This document shows, one piece after another, positions 27,524 to 36,314 of a DNA stretch of 39,288 bases (position 1 is its first letter; the number at the start of each line of letters is the position of its first letter). The translations under genes and the position numbers were made by a program. Origin of the DNA: Sulfurimicrobium sp964552675 (GTDB lineage: Bacteria > Pseudomonadota > Gammaproteobacteria > Burkholderiales > Sulfuricellaceae); the NCBI GenBank assembly GCA_964552675.1, contig CAZKHJ010000024.1, positions 1 through 39,288 on the forward strand. The letters are read 5' to 3'. A model generated the notes under the pieces. That model did not search any database. It was not told the DNA's origin and saw nothing but the letters and a program-made list of their open reading frames with translations.

Positions 27524-28879
27524 TTATCCCCTGCACCAGGCCACGGCCTGTTCCAGCCGTTCCACGGCGGTGATTTCCATGCCCGCGATTGCCTGCTTGG
27601 GCTTGTTGCCCTTGGGGATCACGGCATGGGTGAAGCCCAGCTTGGCGGCCTCCCGGAGGCGTTCCTGGCCGCGCTGGACCGGACGCACTTCGCCTGCCAG
27701 GCCGATTTCGCCGAACACTACCAGCTTGCCCGGCAGGGGCCGGTTCCTGAACGAGGAAACGATGGCCAGCAGTACCGCCAGGTCGGCGGCGGGCTCGGTG
27801 ATTTTGACCCCGCCCACGGCGTTGACGAATACGTCCTGGTCGAAGCAGGCAATGCCGGCATGGCGATGCAATACTGCCAGCAGCATGGCCAGACGGTTCT
27901 GCTCCAGGCCGACGGACAGCCTTTTCGGATTGGGCGCATGGGCTTCGTCCACCAGTGCCTGGATTTCCACCAGCAAGGGCCGGGTGCCTTCCTGGGTGAC
28001 CATGACGCATGAGCCAGCCACTTCCTGGCCGTGGTGGGAAAGAAACAGGGCGGAGGGGTTGCTCACCTCGCGCAGGCCTTTCTCCGTCATGGCGAATACG
28101 CCCAGTTCGTTGACCGCGCCAAAGCGGTTCTTGAAGGCGCGCACCAGGCGGAAGCTGGAGTTGCTGTCGCCCTCGAAATACAGCACCGTATCGACGATGT
28201 GTTCCAGCACGCGCGGCCCGGCCAGCGCGCCTTCCTTGGTGACGTGGCCGACCAGGATCACCGCGGTGCCCGACTGCTTGGCGAAGCGGGTGAGCTGGGC
28301 GGCGCATTCGCGCACCTGGGCGACACTGCCGGGGGCGGACTGGAGCGCTTCCGAATAGACGGTCTGGATCGAGTCGATCACCGCCATTTCGGGCTTTTGC
28401 GCCGCCAGTGTGGCAAGAATTTTTTCCAGGTTGATCTCGGCCAGCAGCTGCACCGACTTGGCATCCAGTGTGAGGCGTTTGGCGCGCGAGGCGATCTGCT
28501 GCGCCGATTCTTCGCCGCTGACGTAAAGCACCTGGTGCTTGCCGCCCAGGTGGCACAAAGCCTGGAGCAGTAGCGTGGATTTGCCGATGCCGGGGTCGCC
28601 GCCGATCAGCACCACCGCGCCCTGCACCAGGCCGCCGCCCAGCACCCGGTCGAACTCGGCGATGCCGGTGGGCTCGCGCGGCACTTCCTGGGCCTCGACT
28701 TCGCCCAGGCTCTGCACCTTGCTGGTGACGGCGAGGGCGTTGTAGCGGTTGGTGGCAGCGGTCTCAGCGACGCCTTCCACCAGCGTGTTCCATGCCATGC
28801 AGTGAGGGCACTGGCCCTGCCACTTGGGCGACTGGCCGCCGCATTCGGTGCAGGTATAGAGGGATTTGGCCTTGGCCAT
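27524..28879 (-). CDS. radA: DNA repair protein RadA
   Basis: RadA (451 residues) is a RecA-like ATPase and branch-migrating helicase acting in homologous recombination and fork repair. An N-terminal zinc finger, CTECGGQSPKWQGQCPHC (residues about 10-27), is followed by the Walker A loop GGDPGIGKSTLLLQ (about 92-105). The RadA-specific KNRFGAVNELGVF motif comes next, and the C-terminal third is a Lon-protease-like domain (NPKRLSVGLEQNRLAMLLAVLHRH ... GEIGLAGEVRPV) that lacks protease activity in this family. The length is typical. It starts four bases after the alr stop and its own stop almost touches the phosphatase start, so it lies within a continuous operon. Confidence 0.96.
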   Translation of the reverse strand: MAKAKSLYTCTECGGQSPKWQGQCPHCMAWNTLVEGVAETAATNRYNALAVTSKVQSLGEVEAQEVPREPTGIAEFDRVLGGGLVQGAVVLIGGDPGIGKSTLLLQALCHLGGKHQVLYVSGEESAQQIASRAKRLTLDAKSVQLLAEINLEKILATLAAQKPEMAVIDSIQTVYSEALQSAPGSVAQVRECAAQLTRFAKQSGTAVILVGHVTKEGALAGPRVLEHIVDTVLYFEGDSNSSFRLVRAFKNRFGAVNELGVFAMTEKGLREVSNPSALFLSHHGQEVAGSCVMVTQEGTRPLLVEIQALVDEAHAPNPKRLSVGLEQNRLAMLLAVLHRHAGIACFDQDVFVNAVGGVKITEPAADLAVLLAIVSSFRNRPLPGKLVVFGEIGLAGEVRPVQRGQERLREAAKLGFTHAVIPKGNKPKQAIAGMEITAVERLEQAVAWCRG

Positions 28880-28883
28880 ATAG

Positions 28884-29945
28884 CTAGGCCGCTTCCATCA
28901 CGGGGACCCGCTGGGCAAGGGCGCACAGCAGCTCGTAGCTGATGGTGCCGGCTGCGGCAGCGACTTCTTCCACTGGCAGGCCCTGCCCCCACAAGGTGAC
29001 AGGCGAGCCAATCGCCGCATCGGGAATTTTACTCAGGTCCACGGCCAGCATGTCCATCGAAACCCGGCCCAGGGTGCGGCTGCGCTGGCCGTTGACCAGA
29101 ACCGGCGTGCCGGTGGGCGCGTGGCGCGGGTAACCGTCGGCATAGCCACAGGCGACAACGCCAATGCGCATGTCGGATTCGGCCCTGAATGTGCCGCCGT
29201 AGCCTACCGTCTCGCCTGCCCGGATATCGCGCAGGGCGATGATTTCGCTGGACAGGGTCATGGCAGGCTGAAGTTGGGGTGCCAGCGTGTTGTCCAGCAG
29301 CGGTGAGGCGCCGTAGAGCATGATGCCGGGGCGCACCCAGTCTGCCTGCGATTCCGGATAGCTGATCAGGGCAGCGGAGTTTGCCATGCTGCGCGGCAAT
29401 CCAGTGTGAGCGGTGAGGGCGTTGAACTGTGCCAGGGGGGCGGCGATGGCATCGTTTTCGTCGGCGCAGGCGAAGTGGGTCATCAGCATCAGGTTTGCGC
29501 CCGCCTGTTGCAGGCGTTGCAGTGCGGCGGGGAAGTCCCCGGCCTGAAAACCGAGGCGGTTCATGCCGGTGTTCAGCTTGAGCCACAAGGGGATGCTTGC
29601 CATGGCCGGAGAATGCAGCAGGGCATCAAGCTGCCACCGGGCATGCACCACGCTGGCGATACGATACTGGGCCAGCAGAGGCAGTTCGTCGGAGCTGAAG
29701 AAACCTTCCAGCAGCAATATTTCCTGCGCAAAGCCGGCTTCCCTGAGCGTGATGGCCTCCTGCACCGTGAGCACGGCAAAGCCATCCGCTGTTTCCAGCG
29801 CCCGCGCCACGCGCAGCATGCCATGGCCGTAGCCGTTGGCCTTGATCACCGCCATGATGCGGGCACGGGGGGCGTGTTGGCGCACGGCGGAAAGGTTGTG
29901 GCGCAGTGCGGAGAGATGGATGGTGGCGCGGAGGGGGCGAGGCAC
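28884..29945 (-). CDS. alr: Alanine racemase
   Basis: Alr (353 residues) is the pyridoxal-phosphate enzyme that makes D-alanine for peptidoglycan. The N-terminal barrel has IMAVIKANGYGHG with K35 as the cofactor lysine. The C-terminal domain has GVVACGYADGYPR, in which Y268 is the opposing catalytic base, and RVSMDMLAVDL. The start is a GTG that shares its first base with the final base of the dnaB stop (TAGTG), a tight translational coupling. Dimer residues cannot be judged by eye, but all core motifs are present and the length is normal. Confidence 0.96.
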   Translation of the reverse strand: MPRPLRATIHLSALRHNLSAVRQHAPRARIMAVIKANGYGHGMLRVARALETADGFAVLTVQEAITLREAGFAQEILLLEGFFSSDELPLLAQYRIASVVHARWQLDALLHSPAMASIPLWLKLNTGMNRLGFQAGDFPAALQRLQQAGANLMLMTHFACADENDAIAAPLAQFNALTAHTGLPRSMANSAALISYPESQADWVRPGIMLYGASPLLDNTLAPQLQPAMTLSSEIIALRDIRAGETVGYGGTFRAESDMRIGVVACGYADGYPRHAPTGTPVLVNGQRSRTLGRVSMDMLAVDLSKIPDAAIGSPVTLWGQGLPVEEVAAAAGTISYELLCALAQRVPVMEAA

Positions 29946-31324
29946 TAGTAGGCGTCTCCCCGGAACGAATCGCCATGCGCGTAATTTTCAAATCGGGTGT
30001 ATTCGCCCAGGAAGGTCATGCGCACCGTGCCGATGGGGCCGTTACGCTGCTTGCCGATAATGATTTCGGCGGTGCCTTTTTCCTGGGTGTCGGGGTTGTA
30101 GACCTCGTCGCGATAGATGAACAGGATCACGTCGGCATCCTGTTCGATGGCGCCGGATTCGCGCAGATCGGACATCACCGGGCGCTTGTTGGGGCGCTGT
30201 TCCAGGCTGCGGTTGAGCTGGGACAGGGCGATCACCGGCACCTCCAGTTCCTTGGCCAGGGCCTTGAGGGAGCGGGAGATTTCGGAAATCTCCGTGGCGC
30301 GGTTGTCCCCACTGCCGGTGCCGCTCATGAGTTGCAGGTAGTCGATGATGATCAGGCCGAGCTTGCCGCACTGGCGGTGGAGCCGGCGTGCGCGGGCGCG
30401 CAGTTCGAGAGCGGTGAGGGCGGCGCTTTCGTCAATGTGGATGGGCGCATCGTTGAGCTTGCCCACGGCATTGGTGAGGCGCAGCCAGTCCTCGTCCTGC
30501 AGTTGGCCGGTGCGGATCTTCTGCTGATCCAGTTTGCCCACCGAGCCGATCATACGCATTGCCAGCTGGGCGCCGCCCATCTCCATACTGAAAATGGCGA
30601 CCGGCAGGCCGGTATTGAGCGCGACATTCTCGCCAATATTGATCGAGAAGGCGGTCTTGCCCATGCTGGGGCGGCCCGCCACGATGATCAGGTCGCCTGG
30701 CTGGAGTCCCGAGGTTTTCTGGTCGAGATCGTGAAAGCCGGTGGGGATGCCGGTCACTTCATTGGGATTGTCGCGCTGGAACAGTTCGTCGATGCGCTCC
30801 ACCACCTGGATCAGCAGCGGCTGGATCTCGACAAAGCCCTGTTTGCCGCGCGCGTTGGCTTCGGCGATCTCGAACACCTTGCCTTCCGCTTCGTCCAGCA
30901 ATTGGCCGGCGTGGCGGCCCAGCGGGTTATAGGCGCTGTCGGCGATCGCGGTGCCGACTTCGGCCAGTTTGCGCATGACGCCGCGGTCGCGCACGATTTC
31001 GGCGTAACGCTTGATGTTGGAAGCGCTCGGGGTGTTCTGCACCAGTGCGGCAAGATAGGCGAGCCCTCCGATATTTCCCAACTCTGCGCTGATTTCCAGC
31101 GCCTCGGAAACGGTGATGACGTCCGCCGCTTTACCGCTTTCGAGCAGCCTGAAAATATGGCGGAAAATCAGGCGGTGGTCGTGGCGGTAAAAATCGCTTT
31201 CCGCCACCACATCCGCGATCCGGTCCCAGGCGCTGTTGTCCAGCATCAGGCCACCAAGAACGGACTGCTCGGCCTCGATGGAGTGAGGGGGGAGTTTGAT
31301 GGCGTCGAGTTGTGCGTCGCTCAT
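29945..31324 (-). CDS. dnaB: Replicative DNA helicase DnaB
   Basis: DnaB (459 residues) is the hexameric 5'-3' helicase of the replication fork. The N-terminal collar begins LPPHSIEAEQSVLGGLMLDN. The C-terminal RecA-like domain has AGRPSMGKTAFSIN (Walker A, about residues 214-227), the LIIIDYLQLM Walker B strand, the ALSQLNRSLEQR arginine-rich loop, DLRESGAIEQDADVI and the closing IIGKQRNGPIGT. There is no intein. It follows rplI across a terminator, so its own promoter probably lies in 31325-31410, where TTGATA (minus strand, near 31375) is a weak -35 candidate. The stop overlaps the alr start. Confidence 0.97.
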   Translation of the reverse strand: MSDAQLDAIKLPPHSIEAEQSVLGGLMLDNSAWDRIADVVAESDFYRHDHRLIFRHIFRLLESGKAADVITVSEALEISAELGNIGGLAYLAALVQNTPSASNIKRYAEIVRDRGVMRKLAEVGTAIADSAYNPLGRHAGQLLDEAEGKVFEIAEANARGKQGFVEIQPLLIQVVERIDELFQRDNPNEVTGIPTGFHDLDQKTSGLQPGDLIIVAGRPSMGKTAFSINIGENVALNTGLPVAIFSMEMGGAQLAMRMIGSVGKLDQQKIRTGQLQDEDWLRLTNAVGKLNDAPIHIDESAALTALELRARARRLHRQCGKLGLIIIDYLQLMSGTGSGDNRATEISEISRSLKALAKELEVPVIALSQLNRSLEQRPNKRPVMSDLRESGAIEQDADVILFIYRDEVYNPDTQEKGTAEIIIGKQRNGPIGTVRMTFLGEYTRFENYAHGDSFRGDAY

Positions 31325-31410
31325 GAAATGGTGTGGGACAAAAAGTTAAAGTTTCCCGGTTCGACCGGAATTTATCAAGCACTGCGGCTATTGCGCTGCG
31401 ACAGAAACAA

Positions 31411-31436
31411 AAAAAGGGCTGTTGCCAGCCCTTTTT
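31411..31436 (-). terminator. Rho-independent terminator after rplI
   Basis: An 11-bp stem (AAAAAGGGCTG pairing with CAGCCCTTTTT) with a 4-nt loop lies just downstream of the rplI stop on the minus strand and continues into TTTGTTT. It separates the ribosomal-protein operon from dnaB. The T-rich opposite end makes it potentially bidirectional, but no plus-strand gene runs into it. Confidence 0.88.
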
Positions 31437-31454
31437 CTGGGTGTTGCACGGTGC

Positions 31455-31904
31455 TTAGGCTGCGGCCACCACGGAAACAGTGATGCTTGCAGTGACATCG
31501 GTGTGCAGGGAGAGATCCACGGAGGCATCACCAATGACCTTCAGCGGGCCATTGGGCAGGCGTACTTCGGATTTCGCCACGTCAAAGCCCTGGGCCTTGA
31601 GCGCTTCGGAAATATCGCCGGTGGTCACGGAGCCGAACAGGCGGCCGTCCACGCCCGCTTTCTGGGCAACCTGCACGGTGATGCCGTTGATTTTCTCGGC
31701 ACGAGCCTGAGCCTGGGCCAGGATTTCGGCCTGCGCTTTTTCCAGTTCGGCGCGGCGTGCCTGGAATTCAGCCAGGTTGGCTTCGGTCGCCCGCTTGGCT
31801 TTCTTTTGCGGGATCAGATAGTTGCGGCCATAGCCGTCTTTCACTTTGACGACATCGCCCAGTTGACCCAGGTTCGCCAGTTTTTCCAGAAGAATGACTT
31901 GCAT
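31455..31904 (-). CDS. rplI: 50S ribosomal protein L9
   Basis: This 149-residue protein of the large ribosomal subunit, near the L1 stalk base, helps maintain reading frame. The N-terminal domain MQVILLEKLANLGQLGDVVKVKDGYGRNYLIPQ is the family signature. A long charged helix follows (FQARRAELEKAQAEILAQAQAR), then the C-terminal domain with LFGSVTTGDISEAL. It has the usual length and order and is the last gene of rpsF-priB-rpsR-rplI, starting nine bases after rpsR with a GGAGA ribosome binding site. Confidence 0.98.
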   Translation of the reverse strand: MQVILLEKLANLGQLGDVVKVKDGYGRNYLIPQKKAKRATEANLAEFQARRAELEKAQAEILAQAQARAEKINGITVQVAQKAGVDGRLFGSVTTGDISEALKAQGFDVAKSEVRLPNGPLKVIGDASVDLSLHTDVTASITVSVVAAA

Positions 31905-31913
31905 GATCTCTCC

Positions 31914-32141
31914 TTAGTGCTGATCAGTGTAGGGCATCAGGGCCAGGAAACGGGCGCGCTTGATGGCGGTGCCCAGCTGGCGCTGGTAGCGGGCTTTGGT
32001 CCCGGTAATGCGGGCCGGAATGATCTTGCCGTTTTCGGAGATGAAGTCCTTGAGCAGTTCCACATCCTTGTAATCGATTTCCTTGATGCCTTCAACGGTG
32101 AAGCGGCAGAAGCGCTTGCGCCGGAACATTTGACGTGCCAT
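31914..32141 (-). CDS. rpsR: 30S ribosomal protein S18
   Basis: This is a 75-residue small-subunit protein that pairs with S6 on the platform. RRKRFCRFTVEGIKEIDYKDVELLKDFISENGKIIPARITGTKARYQRQL is diagnostic; only the usual N-terminal Arg-rich leader precedes it. The C-terminus PYTDQH is typical of betaproteobacteria. It starts 13 bases after priB with an AGAGGT-type ribosome binding site. Confidence 0.98.
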   Translation of the reverse strand: MARQMFRRKRFCRFTVEGIKEIDYKDVELLKDFISENGKIIPARITGTKARYQRQLGTAIKRARFLALMPYTDQH

Positions 32142-32154
32142 TTTCGATACCTCT

Positions 32155-32490
32155 TTAAATTTCGATTGATTCGATTCTGTTTGCGTGCAATACCAGATGC
32201 GTGCTGTTGCGGCTTTTGCGGGCCAGGAATCCCTGGATTCTCAGGCTGTCGCCCACCTTGCAATGGGCCGTCTGTTGCGCCTGTTCTCCCAGAGCAATCA
32301 CCGCGATCTCACATTCCACCTCGCGTTCCATTCCGGCTTCAGTTTGCCTGGAGTGGTGAGCGAGCGTCAGGTTCAGTGCGGGGATGCCGGCCGGGGTGTG
32401 GCGCAGTGCGTCAATTGCAACGATTCGGCCGTTCAGCACAATCCGGTTGCTTGCGACACTAGGCTGCGGCGGCAGGCTCGGCCTGTGCAT
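32155..32490 (-). CDS. priB: Primosomal replication protein N (PriB)
   Basis: PriB is a small OB-fold single-strand DNA-binding protein that helps PriA restart stalled forks. The region NRIVLNGRIVAIDALRHTPAGIPALNLTLAHHS, followed by GDSLRIQGFLARKSRNSTHLVLHANRIESIEI, matches PriB across its full length, and its place between rpsF and rpsR is the standard one. The start is unclear. Homologues begin two or three residues before NRIVL, where the in-frame codons are GTC, GCA and AGC. The nearest conventional start upstream is the ATG at 32490, which overlaps rpsF by 32 bases and adds about 14 residues. A GTG at 32439 would truncate the first strand. I list the ATG with reservation. Confidence 0.82.
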   Translation of the reverse strand: MHRPSLPPQPSVASNRIVLNGRIVAIDALRHTPAGIPALNLTLAHHSRQTEAGMEREVECEIAVIALGEQAQQTAHCKVGDSLRIQGFLARKSRNSTHLVLHANRIESIEI

Positions 32491-32836
32491 CACCCTGGGG
32501 TTGCAGCGAACGGGATTTTTCTTCCTTCATCATGGGGGAAGGCGTGGTTACTGCCTCATCCATGCTTACCACGAGGTGGCGCAGCACGGCATCATTGAAG
32601 CGGAAGGCGTGATCCAGTTCGTCCAGGGTTTCCTGGTCGCACTCGATGTTCATCAGCACGTAATGGGCCTTGTGGATTTTCTGGATCGGGTAGGCCAACT
32701 GGCGGCGGCCCCAGTCCTCGAGGCGGTGGATCTGTCCGTTCTTGGCGGTCACCAGGCCGCGGTAACGCTCGACCATGCCCGGAACCTGCTCGCTCTGGTC
32801 GGGATGGACGATGAAAACGATTTCGTAATGTCGCAT
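32459..32836 (-). CDS. rpsF: 30S ribosomal protein S6
   Basis: This 125-residue protein of the 30S platform binds S18. MRHYEIVFIVHPDQSEQVPGMVERY and GRRQLAYPIQKIHKAHYVLMN are family signatures. The C-terminal tail (PSPMMKEEKSRSLQPQGD ... EPAAAA) is the usual variable, charged extension, though it lacks the poly-Glu run of E. coli S6. The ATG at 32836 has GGAG seven bases upstream; the frame is open far beyond it but without a ribosome binding site. It is the first gene of the operon and is transcribed away from tig. Confidence 0.97.
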   Translation of the reverse strand: MRHYEIVFIVHPDQSEQVPGMVERYRGLVTAKNGQIHRLEDWGRRQLAYPIQKIHKAHYVLMNIECDQETLDELDHAFRFNDAVLRHLVVSMDEAVTTPSPMMKEEKSRSLQPQGDAQAEPAAAA

Positions 32837-32903
32837 GCATGCTCCTTGTGGATTTGAAGCCTTCCGCCATGCGGGACGGTAAGGCAAGGTTGGAAAACCG
32901 CGA

Positions 32904-32931
32904 ATTGTACCAAATTTTCCAGAACAATCAA
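32904..32931 (-). promoter_or_regulatory. rpsF operon promoter
   Basis: On the minus strand, TTGATT (32931-32926) is followed by 16 bases and then TACAAT (32909-32904), preceded by TGG, an extended -10. It lies about 70 bases before the rpsF start. This is a good sigma-70-type match and fits a strongly expressed ribosomal-protein operon. Confidence 0.7.
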
Positions 32932-32989
32932 ATTGCTGTGAGAAAACGCCTGTCCGCAAAGGGCGCAAACACGGCGGGAGCGATGATTA

Positions 32990-32998
32990 TGTTACAAT
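32990..32998 (+). promoter_or_regulatory. Extended -10 promoter candidate for tig
   Basis: TGT-TACAAT forms an extended -10 on the plus strand, about 90 bases before the trigger-factor start. The expected -35 region (near 32970) is poor, which extended -10 promoters tolerate. It diverges from the rpsF promoter, with about 60 bases between the two. Confidence 0.5.
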
Positions 32999-33088
32999 TA
33001 AAAAGTATTTGGCTTGTTCCATGCAATAGCGGGTAATCGGAGCATTGCCCTGAAAGTACCGAATTTTAAGCGATATTTAAGGAATGAA

Positions 33089-34390
33089 ATGATGCAAACG
33101 GAAAATGTGAACCCCCTCGAAAGAACGCTGGATCTGGCGGTGTCCCTGGCACAGTTCGAGGCTGAAGTGGAAAACCGCCTGAAGAAAGTGGCGCGCACGG
33201 TGAAGATGCAGGGTTTTCGTCCCGGCAAGGTGCCGATGAAGATGGTGGCGCAGCAATATGGCGGCCAGGTGCGTCAGGAAGTGCTGGGCGAATCGGTGCA
33301 GAAAAGCTTTGCCGAAGCAGTGCAGCAGCAGCAGTTGCGCGTTGCCGGGTATCCGCGCATCGAACCCAGGGCGGATCAGGGCGATGGCAGTTCCATGGTG
33401 TTTGCCGCCACCTTCGAGGTTTACCCCGAAGTGGTGCTGGGCGACATCAGTGCTGTCACGATCGAACGTCCTGTGGTGACGATTGGCGACGAAGAGGTGG
33501 ACAAGACTATCGATATCCTGCGCAAGCAGCGCGTGAGCTACCTGCCGGTCGAGCGTGCTGCGGCGAATGAAGACCGCATCAACGTGGATTATCGCGGTAC
33601 GCTGGATGGTGCCGAGTTTGCCGGTGGCCAGGCCAAGGGTTTCAATCTGGTGATTGGCGGGGGGCGTACCCTGGCTGATTTCGAAAACCAGTTCGTGGGC
33701 ATGAAGGCGGGCGAGAGCAAGTCTTTTGACATGACTTTCCCCGAGGATTACCACGCCAAGGAACTGGCGGGCAAGACCGTGACTTTCGAGGTGTCGGTGA
33801 ATGCGGTTGAAGAGCCCAAGCTGCCAGAACTCGATGCAGAATTCGCGAAAAATCTGGGGGTTGCGGACGGCGATCTGACAAAGATGCGCGAAGAAATTCG
33901 TGCCAGCCTGGAGCGTGAAGTGAAAAAACGCGTGCAGGAGAAGGTCAAGGCTCAGGTCATGGATCACCTGATCGAGTCGACCAAGGTGGATCTGCCTTCC
34001 GCGCTGGTGGAAATGGAAATCGAGCGCCTGATGGACCAGATGCGTCAGAGCATGATGGCTCAAGGGGTGCAGATGCTGGAAGGTATGGAATCGCCGGAAT
34101 TGCACCGCGAGCAGGCAAAACGCCGCGTTGCCCTGGGCTTGATTTTGGCCGAAGCGGTCAAATCTAATCAGCTCCATGCCAGACCGGAACAGGTGCGGGC
34201 GCAGATTGAGGACGTGGCACAGAGCTATGAGGATGCGGATTCGGTAGTGAAATATTTCTACTCCAACCCGCAGCAAATGGCTGAAATGGAATCCGTGGTA
34301 CTGGAAGGCAACGTGGTCGAGTGGGCGCTGACGCGAGCGAAAGTGCTGGACAAACCGACCGTTTTTGACGAGTTGATGGGGAAAGCGTAA
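33089..34390 (+). CDS. tig: Trigger factor
   Basis: Trigger factor (433 residues) is the ribosome-bound chaperone with prolyl isomerase activity. The N-terminal ribosome-binding domain has the tail motif GFRPGKVPMKMVAQQYG (the family's FRxGxxP signature). The FKBP-like domain is at about residues 150-240 (DRINVDYRGTLDGAEFAGG ... VIGGGRTLADFENQFVGMKAGE). The C-terminal helical chaperone arms complete the protein. The ATG at 33089 is chosen because an AGGA site lies about six bases upstream and ERTLDLAVSL then falls at the normal position; ATG 33092 is an equal alternative. The open frame upstream to 33014 has no family similarity. clpP begins on the base after the stop, giving the conserved tig-clpP-clpX order. 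Confidence 0.97.
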   Translation: MMQTENVNPLERTLDLAVSLAQFEAEVENRLKKVARTVKMQGFRPGKVPMKMVAQQYGGQVRQEVLGESVQKSFAEAVQQQQLRVAGYPRIEPRADQGDGSSMVFAATFEVYPEVVLGDISAVTIERPVVTIGDEEVDKTIDILRKQRVSYLPVERAAANEDRINVDYRGTLDGAEFAGGQAKGFNLVIGGGRTLADFENQFVGMKAGESKSFDMTFPEDYHAKELAGKTVTFEVSVNAVEEPKLPELDAEFAKNLGVADGDLTKMREEIRASLEREVKKRVQEKVKAQVMDHLIESTKVDLPSALVEMEIERLMDQMRQSMMAQGVQMLEGMESPELHREQAKRRVALGLILAEAVKSNQLHARPEQVRAQIEDVAQSYEDADSVVKYFYSNPQQMAEMESVVLEGNVVEWALTRAKVLDKPTVFDELMGKA

Positions 34391-35020
34391 ATGATCGAAA
34401 TGAGCAACTGGGAGCCACAAAACCTCGGTTATATTCCGATGGTTATCGAGCAGAGTGGCCGCGGCGAACGCGCCTATGATATCTACTCGCGCCTGCTGAA
34501 GGAGCGTGTGGTGTTTCTGGTGGGGCCGGTGAACGAGATGAGCGCCAATCTGGTGGTGGCCCAGTTGCTGTTTCTGGAGTCGGAAAATCCGGACAAGGAT
34601 ATTTCACTCTACATCAATTCCCCTGGCGGCTCGGTTACCGCTGGCATGGCAATTTACGACACCATGCAGTTCATCAAGCCGGATGTCTCCACGCTGTGCA
34701 TTGGCCAGGCGGCCAGCATGGGCGCTTTGCTGCTGACCGCCGGCGCCACCGGCAAACGCTACAGCCTGCCTAATTCACGCATGATGATTCACCAGCCGCT
34801 GGGTGGTTTTCAGGGCCAGGCATCGGATATCGAGATACATGCCAAGGAAATTCTCTTCCTGCGTGAGCGCCTCAATGCAATTCTGGCCAAACACACCGGT
34901 CAGACCATCAAAGCCATTGAAAAAGATACTGATCGTGATAACTTTATGAGCGCGGAACAGTCGCTGAAGTATGGCCTGATTGACAAGGTGCTGGTCAATC
35001 GCGCCGAAGCAGCAGCTTGA
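34391..35020 (+). CDS. clpP: ATP-dependent Clp protease proteolytic subunit
   Basis: ClpP (209 residues) is the tetradecameric serine peptidase that degrades substrates unfolded by ClpX or ClpA. The catalytic triad is visible as S109 (GQAASMG), H134 (RMMIHQP) and D183 (DTDRDNFM). YINSPGGSV lines the oxyanion region. The start ATG follows the tig stop without a gap; an in-frame ATG at codon 4 (34400) is possible because the propeptide is short. All core motifs are intact. It is co-transcribed with tig and clpX. Confidence 0.98.
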   Translation: MIEMSNWEPQNLGYIPMVIEQSGRGERAYDIYSRLLKERVVFLVGPVNEMSANLVVAQLLFLESENPDKDISLYINSPGGSVTAGMAIYDTMQFIKPDVSTLCIGQAASMGALLLTAGATGKRYSLPNSRMMIHQPLGGFQGQASDIEIHAKEILFLRERLNAILAKHTGQTIKAIEKDTDRDNFMSAEQSLKYGLIDKVLVNRAEAAA

Positions 35021-35046
35021 TTTGACCCTAATTTCAGGAAAAAACG

Positions 35047-36303
35047 ATGGCGAAAGATTCAGGCAGTGAAAAGTTGCTTTATTGCTCGTTCTGCAACAAG
35101 AGCCAGCACGAGGTGCGCAAGCTGATCGCGGGACCTTCCGTGTTTATCTGCGACGAGTGCGTGGATCTGTGCAACGATATTATCCGCGAGGAAGTGCGTA
35201 ATGATCAGTCCAGCAAGGGCGGCGTTTCCGACCTGCCGGCACCGCAGGAAATCTGCCGCATTCTGGATGAATACGTCATTGGTCAGGCCCCTGCCAAGCG
35301 CGCGCTTTCCGTTGCGGTTTACAATCACTACAAGCGGCTGAAAAACTACAGCAAGGACGACGAGGTTGAGCTTGCCAAGAGCAATATCCTGCTGATTGGC
35401 CCGACCGGTTCGGGCAAGACCTTGCTGGCGCAGACGCTGGCACGCCTGCTCAATGTCCCGTTTGTCATGGCGGATGCTACCACGCTGACCGAAGCCGGTT
35501 ATGTGGGCGAGGATGTGGAAAACATCATCCAGAAGCTGCTGCAGAAATGCGATTATGATATCGAGAAGGCACAGCGCGGCATCGTCTACATCGACGAGAT
35601 CGACAAGATTTCGCGCAAATCCGACAATCCTTCCATTACCCGCGATGTTTCCGGTGAGGGGGTGCAACAGGCATTGCTCAAGCTGATCGAGGGCACCACT
35701 GCTTCGGTGCCGCCACAAGGCGGACGCAAGCATCCCAATCAGGAATTTGTCCAGGTGGACACCACCAATATCCTGTTTGTTTGCGGCGGCGCTTTCAGCG
35801 GCCTGGAGAAAGTGATCCGCAACCGCTCCGAGAAGGGTGGCATCGGCTTTGGCGCTGAAGTGAAAAGCAAGGATAACAGCAAGGATATCGGCGAGGTGTT
35901 GCGCGAGGTCGAGCCGGAGGATCTGATCAAGTACGGCCTGATTCCGGAGTTTGTTGGCCGCCTGCCGGTGGTGGCTACGCTCGAAGAGCTGGATGAAGGC
36001 GCCATGATCAAGATCCTGACCGAGCCCAAGAACGCGCTCACCAAGCAGTATCAGAAGCTGTTTGACATGGAAGGGGTGGAACTCGAATTTCGCGACAATG
36101 CCCTCAATGCCATCGCCAAAAAAGCCCTGGCGCGCAAAACTGGCGCCCGCGGGCTGCGTTCCATTCTGGAGCACTCCCTGCTGGACACCATGTTTGACCT
36201 GCCTTCGCTCTCCAATGTGAGCAAGGTGGTGGTGGACGATAGCGTGATCAACGGTGAGGGGAAACCGCTGATGATTTACGCCGACCAGCCCCAGGTTGCC
36301 TGA
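35047..36303 (+). CDS. clpX: ATP-dependent Clp protease ATP-binding subunit ClpX
   Basis: ClpX (418 residues) is the AAA+ unfoldase that feeds ClpP and remodels DNA-bound complexes. The N-terminal zinc-binding domain is CSFCNKSQHEV ... ICDECVDLC (four cysteines, about residues 13-40). Walker A is GPTGSGKT (118-125) and Walker B is VYIDEIDKI. The substrate-contacting pore loop GYVGED is present, as is the ClpP-binding IGF loop (GGIGFGAEV). It starts 26 bases after clpP with an AGGA ribosome binding site. A hairpin terminator follows, so the tig-clpP-clpX transcript probably ends before lon. Confidence 0.98.
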   Translation: MAKDSGSEKLLYCSFCNKSQHEVRKLIAGPSVFICDECVDLCNDIIREEVRNDQSSKGGVSDLPAPQEICRILDEYVIGQAPAKRALSVAVYNHYKRLKNYSKDDEVELAKSNILLIGPTGSGKTLLAQTLARLLNVPFVMADATTLTEAGYVGEDVENIIQKLLQKCDYDIEKAQRGIVYIDEIDKISRKSDNPSITRDVSGEGVQQALLKLIEGTTASVPPQGGRKHPNQEFVQVDTTNILFVCGGAFSGLEKVIRNRSEKGGIGFGAEVKSKDNSKDIGEVLREVEPEDLIKYGLIPEFVGRLPVVATLEELDEGAMIKILTEPKNALTKQYQKLFDMEGVELEFRDNALNAIAKKALARKTGARGLRSILEHSLLDTMFDLPSLSNVSKVVVDDSVINGEGKPLMIYADQPQVA

Positions 36304-36314
36304 TCGTCTTTTAG

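Noticed and set aside
29906..31483. A 525-codon plus-strand frame opposite dnaB
   Set aside because: It is a shadow of dnaB and alr with no start signal or protein family features.
33077..34420. A 447-codon minus-strand frame opposite tig
   Set aside because: It is a His/Phe/Leu-rich shadow of trigger factor, without a promoter or family match.
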